This document shows, in pieces, positions 43,638 through 55,503 of a stretch of 64,000 nt of DNA. A program made the position numbers and the translations under genes. Source of the DNA: Cytospora piceicola. Lineage: Eukaryota > Ascomycota > Sordariomycetes > Diaporthales > Cytosporaceae. Where the stretch lies: positions 62,001 through 126,000 of the forward strand of contig JALQBC010000001.1 of NCBI GenBank assembly GCA_023375675.1. Direction: 5' to 3'. A model generated the notes under the pieces. It was not told the DNA's origin. It did no database searches and was given only the letters and a program-made list of their open reading frames with translations. Each line of letters starts with the position of its first letter. Position 1 is the stretch's first letter.

Positions 43638-45748
43638 TCATCTCCCGGGAGGGGGTGGCGGTGGCTCCTCTTCCATCATGCATGCGTTTTCCAACATATT
43701 GGTCCATTTCCCGCTAGTTCCCGCGTGGCTGTGCTTAAGGTGTTGGCGGAAGTGATCAGCCCTGTAGAACTTCTTGGAGCTGTTGCACTCCCTGAATTTA
43801 TGGTGGTCCTGTAAATGGCGGACACGCTCATCCCAATCCTGTTCCGTGACGTGTCGCACGTGGCCCGCAGGGGCGAGGCCAGATCGAGCGAACTCCTCGC
43901 CGCAATATCCACAAGTGTCAGCTTCTCCAGGTCGTGTTGTTGACTCGTGGAAGGCTCTATCATAGGTAGACAGTGCGGAGCAAGACCAAGAATGCCGTCG
44001 CACATGCAGCGAGTTCTGATGCCGTTCTGCCTCATTCTTGTTCTTAAATCGATTCCCGCAGTAAGCGCACTCGTATTGCTTTTCTGCCTCATGCGCACTG
44101 TTGCCTCATCAGCATCGTTCTCTTTCTGTAAGGCAAACATTGCATAATGGAATACTGACCTCAGTTCCTCTCGAGTGTCAAACTTCTTGGGCTTCTTTGG
44201 GCAACAGTCGCACATGTAGAAGCCCTGTATTTTTCCAACCCCAGCCGTCGGTCTCATTGTTGGTTCCGTCAATTTCCTTGGACTCACCATATTCCTCTGA
44301 TCACTTGGACCACGCTGGTGCACACTATTTCGGGGGGTAATGTTAGACCTTGGGCTCAGGGTCAAGGAGTTCGGCGCGGCGAATGGTGATGTTGCTGTAT
44401 CTGTCGGTGACAATCCAATAGGCGATCTCCGACCAAATGAAAGTGAAGATGTCATACTCGTGGCGGTACTCAACCCACCAAGGCTGCCACTACGATCGGA
44501 CGAGAGTGATGAGATGCTGCCATGAGGAGGGTTCAGCGAGAGCCGAGGCGCTGGGCTACCCCTTGACGCCCCTTCGCGACGCCGAAGAAGATCGCCCTGG
44601 CTGGACACATGACGCAGTACACCGTCTTCGATTGGAGGGCTGGAGGCGCGCCTTTTCAGGCTCACAACCGATTGGTTATCAAAACTGTTCATCCGAGAAT
44701 GCTGACCGTCGTCAATATGTAACTGGCGAAAGCGGCTAGTTTCTTCCAAAGGAAACTCCATCTCTTGGTCATAGGCGTCCGCTGGTGTCAAATCATCGTG
44801 TGAAATCCCCGAATTGTGTCTCCTGCTCCTCGCATAAGGACTCTGGTTGAACTCGATTGCTGAAGGGGGCTCGATAGGTGATGACCGGTAGTCCTGTGGC
44901 CGAGAGATTTGGGCGAAATGTGTACTTCGCGGAGAGATTGCAGAACTCAGGGGCGTATCGGTATATCTGGGAGACTCGAATATGGGACCAGGTTTGGATC
45001 GAGTTGGAAGGGAGAGCTGGGGCAACTGAATAAGAGGTCGGTCGCCGGGAGACCACCCGGCAGGTCCTTCCTGTAATGAGCGCATGGATGCGCTCAGGGC
45101 AGAGCCACGAGGCGGCGATCTATTATCCAGGGTCCTTTTGGCGTCCAGCTTTTTCAGTTGCTGATTGTCATAAGATATACTGGAGGGGACTTGGTACTGG
45201 TCATGTACGCAAAAGCTAGGTACTTTCTCCCGCGAACTGGAACATCATGAGTTAGATAGACTGGTAGTTTGGGAAGCATGGCATGCAGATGTACATTACC
45301 CTGAAGATGCATAGCTGGATAGACTCGAGTAGCCTTCATCGCGGCCGGTAAGGGTAGTATTGCTTTCCCTCCTCCTGTAGTCCGGGCCCTCGTCTTGCAC
45401 AGGTCTCCAACTCTGACCAAGGCTTCCGTAGACGCTATCGCTCCTCCCCCCGAAAACACTTTCGGGGTATGATGGTTTACGCTGGCGATTGTAGTAGTCG
45501 TCGTGAGGAGGTGGTTGGGACCCCGCTACCCCAGGGACAAATCGTGGAGGTGGTAGAGGGGGAGGGGCTTGGTGGAAGGACGCGTTGGGGATTCCCACGC
45601 CTACTGGGGAGAGTGTTTGTTCGTAATTGGGGTTGAAAGGGCCATGTGCGCCAAAGGGCTTGAGGCTGGAGGAGTAACGTTCGTCGTCGTATCTGCCGGT
45701 GGGTGTGCCTGGGTCCGGCGGCGCGGGCCTTGCGCCACGGATATCCAT
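43638..45748 (-). CDS. C2H2 zinc-finger protein, probable transcription factor
   Basis: Three exons on the minus strand (45748-45300, 45236-44160, 44097-43638) encode 661 residues. Intron 1 (63 bp) has donor GTAATG, branch ctaac and acceptor CAG. Intron 2 (62 bp) has donor GTCAGT and acceptor ACAG. Both are phase 2. The first ~490 residues are disordered, rich in Ser, Pro, Arg and Gly. The C-terminal ~170 residues hold the fingers: FYMCDCCPKKPKKFDTREEL, which joins over intron 2 to HEAEKQYECAYC, then FKNKNEAERHQNSLHVRRHS, CGYCGEEFARSG and FYRADHFRQHLKHSH. Splicing at intron 2 rejoins a complete first finger, which supports the model. This resembles conserved fungal C2H2 regulators; I cannot name the orthologue. 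The promoter side is very long. Confidence 0.87.
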
Positions 45749-46549
45749 GTTGGGGCACGATCTAGAGACAGGAACGGTTTTGATTTCCTAGTCTCAACCA
45801 GTTGTGCTATATGTATTGGACTCCAAGCTTGAAATTCGATTGATGCTCAAGATGCCCAAACCATCAAGGCTCAGGCGCGGACTTGGACACAGGACAGAGA
45901 GAGATCTGACCAAGCTGCCACACCAAGGGAAAACGGCAGGGCTGGCAGGCACGGACACGTCAAACGCTATTGGGTAGACGCTGCGAAGTCGGTAATAGTG
46001 GTTCCTCGGTCTGGAGAGGAGGCGAGTCCAGAGATTTCAGGGAGGTAAGGGGGGCGAATCGGTATTCGGGAGGTCCGATGGTGTCGCGGGCGTGTGATTG
46101 TGTGGTGTGTTGTTTCCTGGTACAACAAAATCAGGACAAACAAGATGGAGCAGAAATGAATGCGATGCGATGCGACGGAAATATACAGACGAAATCCAAA
46201 TCCCAAAGGGTCGCTCACTGGCCTGAGGAGAGGAGGGGAGAAGGGGGGACCAAGGCAGAATGACCGAGGAGGAAGAATGAAGGCGGATGATGGTTTAGTT
46301 ATGTTAAGCAGTGGGGAGTTTAGGTGGAGTTTTGAGTGCACATGTCTGGTGCGGCCAGGGTATGTTAGAAAGGGTTTAGCTGGGTATTTTACAGACCAAA
46401 TTCGCAACGGGAAGCCTCCAGCAACAGCTAAGACTGCTCGAGTGACAGGGGGTGGGAGATATTGGACAGGGGCTTAGGGGGGTCCTGGAGTTCCCTGAAC
46501 GGTCCTGAAGTCGTTCCGGGTCGCGACAGATTCAGTAAGATGGGTACGC

Positions 46550-46610
46550 GATGTACCGAGGTACGGGTTCCCTATGTACCTACATCCCTATGTACCTAGG
46601 TACCTATCAT
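46550..46610. repeat. GTACC/CCTAGGTA palindrome cluster
   Basis: Four GTACC-containing repeats, ending in tatgtacctaggtaccta. Confidence 0.8.
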
Positions 46611-46835
46611 TCGCACAAGCAAACTTAACAAGTCAAGGTTCCTGGCCACTCCTACCTGCTGTGCAAAAGCTGCAGGTGTTCTCCATGCATGTGGTGTCAT
46701 AGTAATTATATTGCGAAAAGTCATTAATAGCAAATCATAAGCAACAGTCATCATGAGCTACAACACTATAGGTTGTGCCTAATAAACACATTGATGAGTG
46801 AGTGAGAACAGCCCTGGAGAGGGTCGGTCCTTACC

Positions 46836-47210
46836 TAGGTAGCTTAAGAAGTCAGACCTGACGTACATAGTAACCTAGGTAATGGTACAAGGTATACCCC
46901 AACCAAGTATCTATCTAGGTACCTAGGTAGGTAGGTAAGGAGCTAGGTAGATACCTACGTCTGTCTGGACTCTGTGGCAGACCCCTGTGGAATGGGTCCT
47001 TGGAGAAGAAGGTATCTTGTTACTCTTTTAAAGTATCGATACATGCAGTTGAAGACACCGATCAAGTGGCTGGCCTCTAGGGCTGCCTACGTGGTACGCT
47101 ATAGATGTGATACAACTTGATAGGTACTCAGACAGGTACCCAAGTACCTGCCCTAGGTAGGTACTGGCTGAGGTACCGAGATACAGCAGATCTTGTAGAC
47201 TACCTAGGTA
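46836..47210. repeat. CCTAGGTA palindrome cluster
   Basis: CCTAGG occurs at about 46837, 46874, 46923, 47153 and 47202, mostly inside longer ACCTAGGTA palindromes with GGTAGGTA extensions. Confidence 0.85.
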
Positions 47211-47520
47211 CATACGCACGCATTGAACCGTCTCGGGTGGAGGAGAGGGCTACTTAGGTAGCGCTAACTAGGGCGGGTGATGTCTCCTGCCTTCCAGGGC
47301 AGAGCAGGGCTGTCTCCCTGTAAGGCCCAGGCTAAGTGGGGCCTACTTATGCTAGTAGCCTCCAGATGTCTACTAGCGCCATCCGCTTCCAATGGAACAT
47401 CTCCACGGCTTCTCTCCAGTCATCATCAGTTATTCTCGCTCACTCACGCAGTCAATATGCCCTAAGTAGGCATCGATTATCAGCGTTGCAGAGTTTCCCC
47501 AGTCATAAGAACGAATAAAC

Positions 47521-50500
47521 GGATGAATTGTTCTACCTGTCAGTCAAACTTTGAATACATACGTATCAACCTACGTACATACTCACATAGACTAATGCTA
47601 CCTCACTCCGCCTCTGTTTCTCCAGCCCTCCCACGTCTGGCACTTTGGTGCTTCTAACACATGGTCCTGACACTGGCACTGGCACCGACAATGAGGCAAC
47701 TGGGTCTTGCGCAAAAAGCGATGTTGACCTTGCCAATGAACCCACCTGGCCACTCATCATCACCACTCACACACTGATCTGGTCAACCCACTCACTGATG
47801 ATCATCCACAACGGATGGAACCTATTGGAACCCTCTTGTTCATTACTATTACAAAACGTAACCGAATGCAACTTCACCATGATTGATGGTGCCAATTGAC
47901 GCCCCTCTCCAGCCCTCTCATCAACTCTCAACAAACCCTCCTCTCATTCCGGTTTACGACCACCATCAGGATCAGGATCAGGAGTAGGACTAGGACCAGG
48001 AACAAGACCAGGACCAGGACCAGGACAAGCACGCAGCGGAACTAGGAACCAGAGCCACAATTCGGCGACATGGTCCCTCTCGCGCTTCAACCTGGACATT
48101 CCACCTCCATTAAGTTCAGCCCAACGAATACAGAGTCCCACATTACGCATCCTCGCCTGGGCATTCCTCATCAGCAGCAGCAGGAGCAGGAGGAGTATGA
48201 CCATAGCAGTCAAACTCGACAAGTACATGGTAATTACTATCAACCACAGATACCAGTTGATCAAAGTACGTACCGCGCACAAAAATCGCTGTGCCAACAG
48301 CAGCAGGCGGATGAGGTCCCAGTGTGCCAGCGGTCAGGATTCAGGAGTCTGGAGTATGGATAGTAAAGTCCAGCGGAGCGGGAGATCACGGGGCGAATGC
48401 CCTCATCACGAATATGGGTCATAGTCACAGGACCTTCGCCCAACCGACTTGTAGCAAAGACAAGGGTTCTCCATGCTCGGCTCCGGGACGATCCAGCTAG
48501 TAGGGAATTGCCTTCCTGGGAATTGCTCGGGCTTTGGTATCATGTCGATCAAGGGTGCACAGTCTGTCGAGGAAGAGAGGGAGTGATTAAAAGTACGCAC
48601 GCGACGGATCCATCCCATTCATACCAGCCACGGCGCCACACCACGCCATCTTCCCGGTCCAATACCCAAGTGACCCAACCGCATCAACACTATCAATCTC
48701 CTTTCCATGCCGTTGGGACGATTTGCGGCTCGCCCTGTCTCTCACACCGCCCCCCTCCTCCCCATACATACATACATACATACATACAGATCCCATGATA
48801 GTGGAAGGTTTGGGGTCGCTAATCTGACGGGCAGCCCTACTAGCAGGAAAAAGTAAAGCAAAAAAAAAAAGGAGCGAACCGCTCACCCAACAGACACGTT
48901 TCATCCCTGTCTGCCTTGCCCAGTGGGGTCTCAGTCCCCAATCTAATCTTCAGACCCATGCCCAAATGCTTTTGGTAAAATGGGGCGGGATCGCTGTCAT
49001 CAGACGGGCATCGAGAAACAAAGCCTCACGAGAATCAGATCAAGGGCCGGAGAAGGATAGACCATTGGTCTCGAGTTACATCTGAATACATAGCATCCAT
49101 CGATTGAGAGCTGCGGAAAGTGAGAGTGAGATGATACAAACAGTGAGTACCTAGATACTTATTTGGGTGACGGCCGGGCCACGTACTGATCTAGTATCAT
49201 GGCCTGGCGCAACGGTATTCGGCGCGCGGGAACAGCAGGGCGGTAGAGGCCAACAGGCAGGAGGTCAGCGAGCTCGGCCAGCCAGCCTGGACACCTGCTG
49301 GGTCGCATTGCACACCAACTGTCCATCTCATCAGCAGAGATTGGTGGACTTGCTTTGCTGCCAGCCAGCCAGCCAGCCAGCCTACGTACGGTACAGTACT
49401 GACTCTGACGAGGTATGCTGTGCGACATGTTGCGAGACCTGCGAAGGGCAAGGAAGGGCAGCCAACGGCACGATGGTGTCATCGAGCATGCACCACCTTC
49501 CATTACGGATGGAGGATTTGGCCCAGATGTGGTGGCACGCTACATTGCACGACATGACTGCTTTGATACTCAGCTGCACGCCGCTCATACGTTCGAATCT
49601 GGGCAACTAGAGATCTGCCGGCGTTGCATGTCATTCTGGCAATCCCTAGGTTCGCCATGAGATGCTGTTGTCTTAGGGGTATCGCCTCCCGTGCCTCCCA
49701 AGATGCCTAGTGCAACGGAAAGTCACTCCGAAGTGTATGAGAGGCCGAGGTTGTATGAGAGGCCATATACAGCTACGGTAAGTACGCTAGGTAGGCGCGC
49801 TGGCTGGTAGGTTACTGCCACGGTCATATTGCATTGCTCGAGTTCCGGCCTGGCGGGGAATAGAAAACCCCCTGGCTGGGACACGGGCCCGGTGGCCGAA
49901 CGTCTTTTCCAACGTCCAACCGACGGCCAAGCACGGAGATTCGTATAGATGCCTGTCAGCGGCTGTCATTGTCTCAAATCTTTCTCTTTTGGACCTTCTT
50001 TTGTCTCAAGAGGTACCAACAGACGGGACATCCAGACATCCTAACCGTCTTACCGAGTACGAATCTGTACTGTACTTCTTCCTCTGCGGACCGACGCAGG
50101 GGCCTCTTTTCGCCCGAGTCTCATGCGTTCACCCGCCCACCTGGGGTATTTTTTTTTTTCTTTGCCACAAAAGGACTATGCGTGCAAAACCGAGGACGTA
50201 TATGCATCAGCACCAACACGACACGACTCACGATGCTGCCCGATAACACCTTTCAGCTGTCTACTTGTCAATGGTTGGCCAAAAGGGGCGATATCACGCC
50301 CCCAAATCCCTTTCTTTTTTCCCATCCCTTCCTCTCTTTCCGACTTGACCGCCATTTTGCGTGGCTGACAACCCCCTCCTCTCTCCTCATCTTCTGCCCC
50401 TTCTCTTTCACTAGGAATGTCCCGACACATACTGACAGCCAGCATGAGGTGAGCATGTTGTGTACCGTAGCAGCCACTTGAAGATGACGAGAGCCTCATT

Positions 50501-51500
50501 GAGTCTGAACGAACCGATCTTACGCTCGCTGGGTTAGGTATCAAGAAAGGACCCTGGCGGCTTATCGAGGTTTCCTCACCGTCTTCTCGGCCCCAAGCCT
50601 GGATTTCTTCCGTCATCATCACCAAACCCTTGCCGTTCATCGCCCGTTCGGAATGTCAAGATCACACATCCAAGGCAGTGCCATTCCATTCCATGCCATG
50701 CATGACTGCGTTCCAAGTTTTCCTTTCTAATTATTTGTTTTTGCTTTTCGGTGTCAGCCGCTTCTTGGTTCCTTTTTCCATGTGTCATCGCGGAGTTCCT
50801 TGCCCGGTAATGGCGCTGGCGTTCTGACTTCACCTTGCGTTGAGCCGCAAAACTACAGATGGCGGCAACGGCGACACGCGAGTCCTCGAGCGGTTCTTTC
50901 TCGTCCCATGATGGCTGTATTCCAGCCATTGACATCTCAATACTACCTTCCTGCACTTTTGGGGACCTTGGAATGGAAGGGTTCATGCCGCGTTTAGCGC
51001 TCTTTGGACATTTCGTCGCCCCCAAACCAGAGACCTAAGGTTCGTTGTGCTTCCGCTTATTCTTGCCACGGAGCCTGGCTTGAGGCACCAAAGCCTTAGG
51101 CTTTCTCCTTGTGTCGTTGCATCGTCGCGGAAGGAGGCAAGTTTACAATTTGCTTGGCCGAACCGGGCCCATCAGGCCTCGCGACGACAGTCTAGCGCAC
51201 AGCCCTTCCCAAGCCTGGCGGCATCTACATAGACAAACGAGAAGAACTTATCTTGCAAGCCGACAAAGATAAGCGTTGGGCGTGTGGCCTGGGCCAGCGA
51301 TTACTATGCTATATTGTGCATCCTCCACGACCCGGATGAAAGAACATCCGTACCAGTTTTGACAGCTAAACTTCGTTGACGGGCGCCCGACAAGCGGAGA
51401 ACCGGATTTGTAGATTCAAGACATACCTAGGTAGTCCTCCAGTCGTCGCTGCAACATCTCATCATTAGCTCATCTGCACCATTACTGGCCGGCGTGCTCT
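47521..51500. other. Gene-poor region with simple repeats
   Basis: No gene supported. It has a GGA(C/T)CA-type array at about 47966-48030, CATA units at 48763-48787, GCCA units at 49359-49382 and T-runs near 50150. The region 47930-48424 stays open in several frames on both strands because of this simple composition. Confidence 0.5.
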
Positions 51501-54500
51501 CGTAGGCAAGATGGCAACAACTCCGCATACGGAACATGTTGACATACATTACGGAGATGAACCTCCGGAATCGTCGAATCCCCTCCGCGGCCGCTAGTGA
51601 ATTCTGTTGTTGATCCTCAAGCCACTATCTTGTTGTTCGTTTGTTTATCAGCCTGGCATACCTCGGGTGATCTCTTGAAGTTTTTCCCTCTTCAGCCCTA
51701 CCAGCCTACAGGACATACATCTACGTACAGGATCCCGCCAAGTAGGGCTAGATCGAGGGGGTGGAGGGAGGAGGGGGTGAGCAGACGTGGCATAGACGGG
51801 ATTAGGGAAAGCCCTAAAACAGGATCCCTGTCGGGCAAGATCCAGCTGCTGCAGGGCACTCCTAGTTCAAGCCTTGCAGGGCAGGGTTGCCCCGGTGAGT
51901 GGTAGATACATGCATTGTACAGTAGAGTTGCGAACTTGCGGGGCCCTGGTGCGTCTTGTCTGCTTGTCTTCGCTCTTCGATGTACTTGACTGATGTCCGG
52001 CGATTGTGGCTGCAGATACTGACTCGGGAAGGCATGTTTGTATGTGCGAATTATTCCGTCAGATCGGGCCGGGGGAAGTTGTGGTTCAATCCAAGTACAG
52101 CACCTTTCACTGTTGATAACAGCGATCTCGGGAGGTGCGGAACGAGCTGTGGAAGACAGGGAGCATTCCGATCTCTCTTCGCTTTCTGGTGATGCACGAA
52201 TGAGTGAGTGCAACTTAGGTGGGGAAGAATCGAGAACCCCTCATTTCGCGACATTCGCTTAGCTATCCAAGTAAGCAGGTCAGTTGCCTATCTCGGCTTA
52301 CCTTTGACCGTTCAAGAACCACTCTTCAAGATCCTGTTCATTTCTAAAGGTACCGTTGCAAATAGGACTTGATGATATTCCAATAGCCATGTGTGTAGCG
52401 CTCTAGTAGTACGAGTGAGAGCAGGATCTTGACATTGCATTGATGCCAGAGACTCCAAGATGAAACGCCAACACCAGCGCCAAAGACCAGTGTCAAATAC
52501 GAAGTGCTTGTAAATATTACCTAATAACACAGCGGCCGCCACGTGCGAGACATTGCCGTCTAGTGAAGTGAATGGCGTTCGTTATATCTTCAGCAACAAG
52601 GTCGTAGACCAGTGCGGCCGCAACCGCGCGCGTCCTTCTGTCTACTAACCTTGGAATTTGGTATGTAAGTACTTTTTTAGATGGGGAGCCGGGCACCGGA
52701 CGACGGGACTAATTAGGGTCGGCGCTAAAGCTGCTCAGTCGTCGTCAAGCGCACACCTGGGCAGCGCGAAGTAAGGTCATCCTGGCCCTATTTAGCCAAC
52801 TTGTTGCTCTACATGTCCTGAATCGATGATGCTATTTTTCCGGGGGGTTTTATGTCGTCAGTCAGACTACCTAGGTAGGCAGTACCTCATATGGGGATCC
52901 TCATATGGGGAACCTTGTTCTCTTCATCACCATCCCCAGCTTACCCCTATCCAAATTACTTTTTGTTACCTTATATTTTTGCCACGCCTGGCTACTTCGG
53001 TATTATCATGAGTCCTTATGGACATGCTTGTATCGCAGGCCTTCATTCATTAGCGTAAACAACATCAATTGATTCAAAACACTAATTCAGCTCGAGCTTA
53101 CGGTGTGATGACTACCTAGGTAGTAATTATGCTAAGAACTCACTTGTCTTTTCGGGGTTTCTGCCAGCGAAAGGCACGAAGGCCGCTTTCTCAGACTCAA
53201 TTTCGACGGGATAGTGGTTCAGGTGACGATAAGATACCCGTCAAGCACATGTGCAGTATAGTATATATATCCATTGTCACCACTTCACTCTCGCTTGGCC
53301 ACAGTATATTTGTCAATGTTTGTAGGAGTACCCAAGGCCTGAATATGTGCTGTTTAACAGAGCGGACATATATATGTTTCACACTTGAGACCTGTAATAT
53401 TGTTCTATGTTGCAGAGTTGAAATACCACCCACTTCATTGGAACAATGGCCAGACCAGGTGATGTTTGTTGTACCTAGGTAGCATCGAATTTATGGAATG
53501 CAGTACCAGGTAGGTTTGATAGGTACGGTGCAGTGTTGACACATGAAACTCCACGGTATGGTCCTAGGTCTTGTTGTCCCTGACAGGGTGATAATTACCT
53601 AGGTAGTTTCACGGCATCCAGATAAGACGAAGTTCAAAAACAACATGGTAAGACGTCCTCTATGCAGCACCTAGCAGGTGTGGTCATAGCCGAGCAGATT
53701 GAGATTCCAATTGTTGTAATCTAGTTAAGTAGTGTTTTAACACGAACATATGTAAAGATTCCTCAACCATCATCTCCCCGTCAACAATTGGACGAACTAG
53801 TGTGACATAACGCACGTATGAGCTGTGTTCTGAACTTGGCATTGTAGAGCATAAAGGCTTATGAGATTGGCTGAAAGGTAGTATTGGATATGTTATATAT
53901 AGAAATACAAGGTGTTGACTTTGGTGCAAACCTCGAGTCTTCCTTAAGTCAAGGAAAGTTCTAGTTTCTGTTTTCTTGCTTCCCCTATGGGTCAACGCGG
54001 ATATCTTCCCTCCGTCGCCACATGTCGCCCACGTATATGCAGGCCCTATCAGTGGCTATAGGTCATGCCCTGGTCAATAATATGTACGACAATGGGTCAC
54101 CTTTCCGCCAAGGTGTGTTACAGCAAATCGGGATACGTACGGATTGAACTACTATACATGTCCAGAATAACATCAGTGCGTACCTTGACATGCAAGAAAC
54201 CGGTCTCAGGCCGGGAAGGTTGGTCTCGCCACCAGGCCTTGTAAGGCAGGAGTTGTTCTAACTCAGGGGTCGAGAAGGTTCGGAAGCTGCATGATGCATC
54301 GCGCTGGGCGAATGCGAGATCTTGGGGTTGGACCTATCCGAATCTGGAGAGTGTGTACTATCTAGACTCTGGCAAATCAGAGCTGTGCATACCTAATTTG
54401 GTTCCGCAGCCCGAACACGTTGTGCAACTCTGTCTCTCCCTGCTCCGATATCTGTGACGGCGGATTGACGCTGAACGGCGTATCATGGTATTATTGCCTC

Positions 54501-54800
54501 TCTTGGCTTGGGGCCCGCTTGCATATAGAGTTTCACACAGAGCGACGCGCTGCTCACAGCCAGACGGATAGTGGTATAGAGTTTATCACGAGGTAACACC
54601 CGAGGTGGTATAGGAGGATCGATCGACGGTTCCAGAGTGAATCTGGGAAACGCTGGCAAGACACCGCACGATGGCGAGTGGATGACAGGATGACGGGACT
54701 AGCAGAGTGTACGTCCGTACCTACTTAGTTGGGTCAACATGACATCCATAGTAGCAGCCCTATGGGCATTCGGCGTTGGTGGTACTGGTAGGTATATGGG
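51501..54800. other. Gene-poor region
   Basis: No gene supported. Perfect 14-bp palindrome ACTACCTAGGTAGT at 53111-53124, with related copies near 51425, 52868, 53473 and 53596. Confidence 0.5.
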
Positions 54801-54927
54801 TATTTCAGTTGCAATACAGATTCATATGTCTCCAAAATACTTAGAAACGTGGCTGATACTTAGATATGTATATAGTGACCCGCAGAATGTACTGTGACTT
54901 TGGCTTGAGCAAAGGCGCTCTACGTGC

Positions 54928-54975
54928 CATTCTGTCTGCTGTCTGCTCGCCATTCTGTCTGCTGTCTGTTGCCAT
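54928..54975. repeat. 23-bp tandem repeat
   Basis: Two full and one partial copy of gccattctgtctgctgtct plus a short spacer. Confidence 0.8.
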
Positions 54976-55466
54976 TCTCATGCCCGCCTGTTGTGACAGC
55001 ATATGCAATATAGAAGGAATTTCCAAGTCCCTTCGTCCGAAGTGGGGATTTACAATTGCAGGCGGGACGATCGCTGGAAGGCCAGCGCAGATCTTGTCTG
55101 CTTGTTCTTTTTCCTCCTGATAATTAGGCAGTTTAGGCCGTTAGGGTAGCATTCAACGTTGAGATCGGCTAACACGCAATGTGGCAGTGCGGCAGCAAAG
55201 CTGAATGGCGCGCACGCGTATTGGCTTGGTTCGTCTTCTGTGGTCCTGCAGGTTGCAATATACAAACATAGGGATCCAGTCCACTGCAGTAAAGTACCCT
55301 AGTACTTACATACTTTGTACATACATAGGCGCGCCCAAGCTGCCTGCGAGTCTCAGCTTTTCTGGGGCGGCTCAGGGGCACCACCACTAATATCCACTGT
55401 TTGTGGGATTCCTCCCACCCACGACGATCGCGGCAGACCCACTCTCGACTTCACCTGTTTGGAATC

Positions 55467-55469
<3 letters not shown>

Positions 55470-55500
<31 letters not shown>
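55470..55500. repeat. AG dinucleotide microsatellite
   Basis: About 15 uninterrupted AG units. Confidence 0.9.

Positions 55501-55503
<3 letters not shown>

Larger units (their letters stand above)
45749..47520. other. Intergenic region rich in CCTAGG palindromes
   Basis: Upstream region of the C2H2 gene. No gene recognised. Repeated TACCTAGGTA-like sequence at about 46550-46610 and 46836-47210. Confidence 0.6.

Noticed and set aside
45154..45236. Alternative downstream acceptor for intron 1 of the C2H2 gene (near 45180)
   Set aside because: It keeps the frame, but the acceptor at 45237 has a perfect CTAAC branch at the usual distance and the intervening sequence is open and protein-like.
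47930..48424. Long overlapping frames on both strands, including a Q-rich plus frame at 48070-48363
   Set aside because: Openness is explained by GGACCA- and CAG-type simple repeats; there is no domain, no convincing splice sites and competing frames on both strands.
49167..49610. 147-codon plus-strand frame
   Set aside because: It runs through a GCCA microsatellite and has no recognisable motif or exon context.
49585..49610. ACGTTCGAATCTGGG as a possible tRNA T arm
   Set aside because: The bases around the loop do not pair, and no acceptor or anticodon arm is found upstream.
51585..51604. NotI site followed by tagtgaattc, resembling a cloning-vector polylinker
   Set aside because: The match is short and the order differs from common vectors; the flanks look like ordinary genomic DNA.
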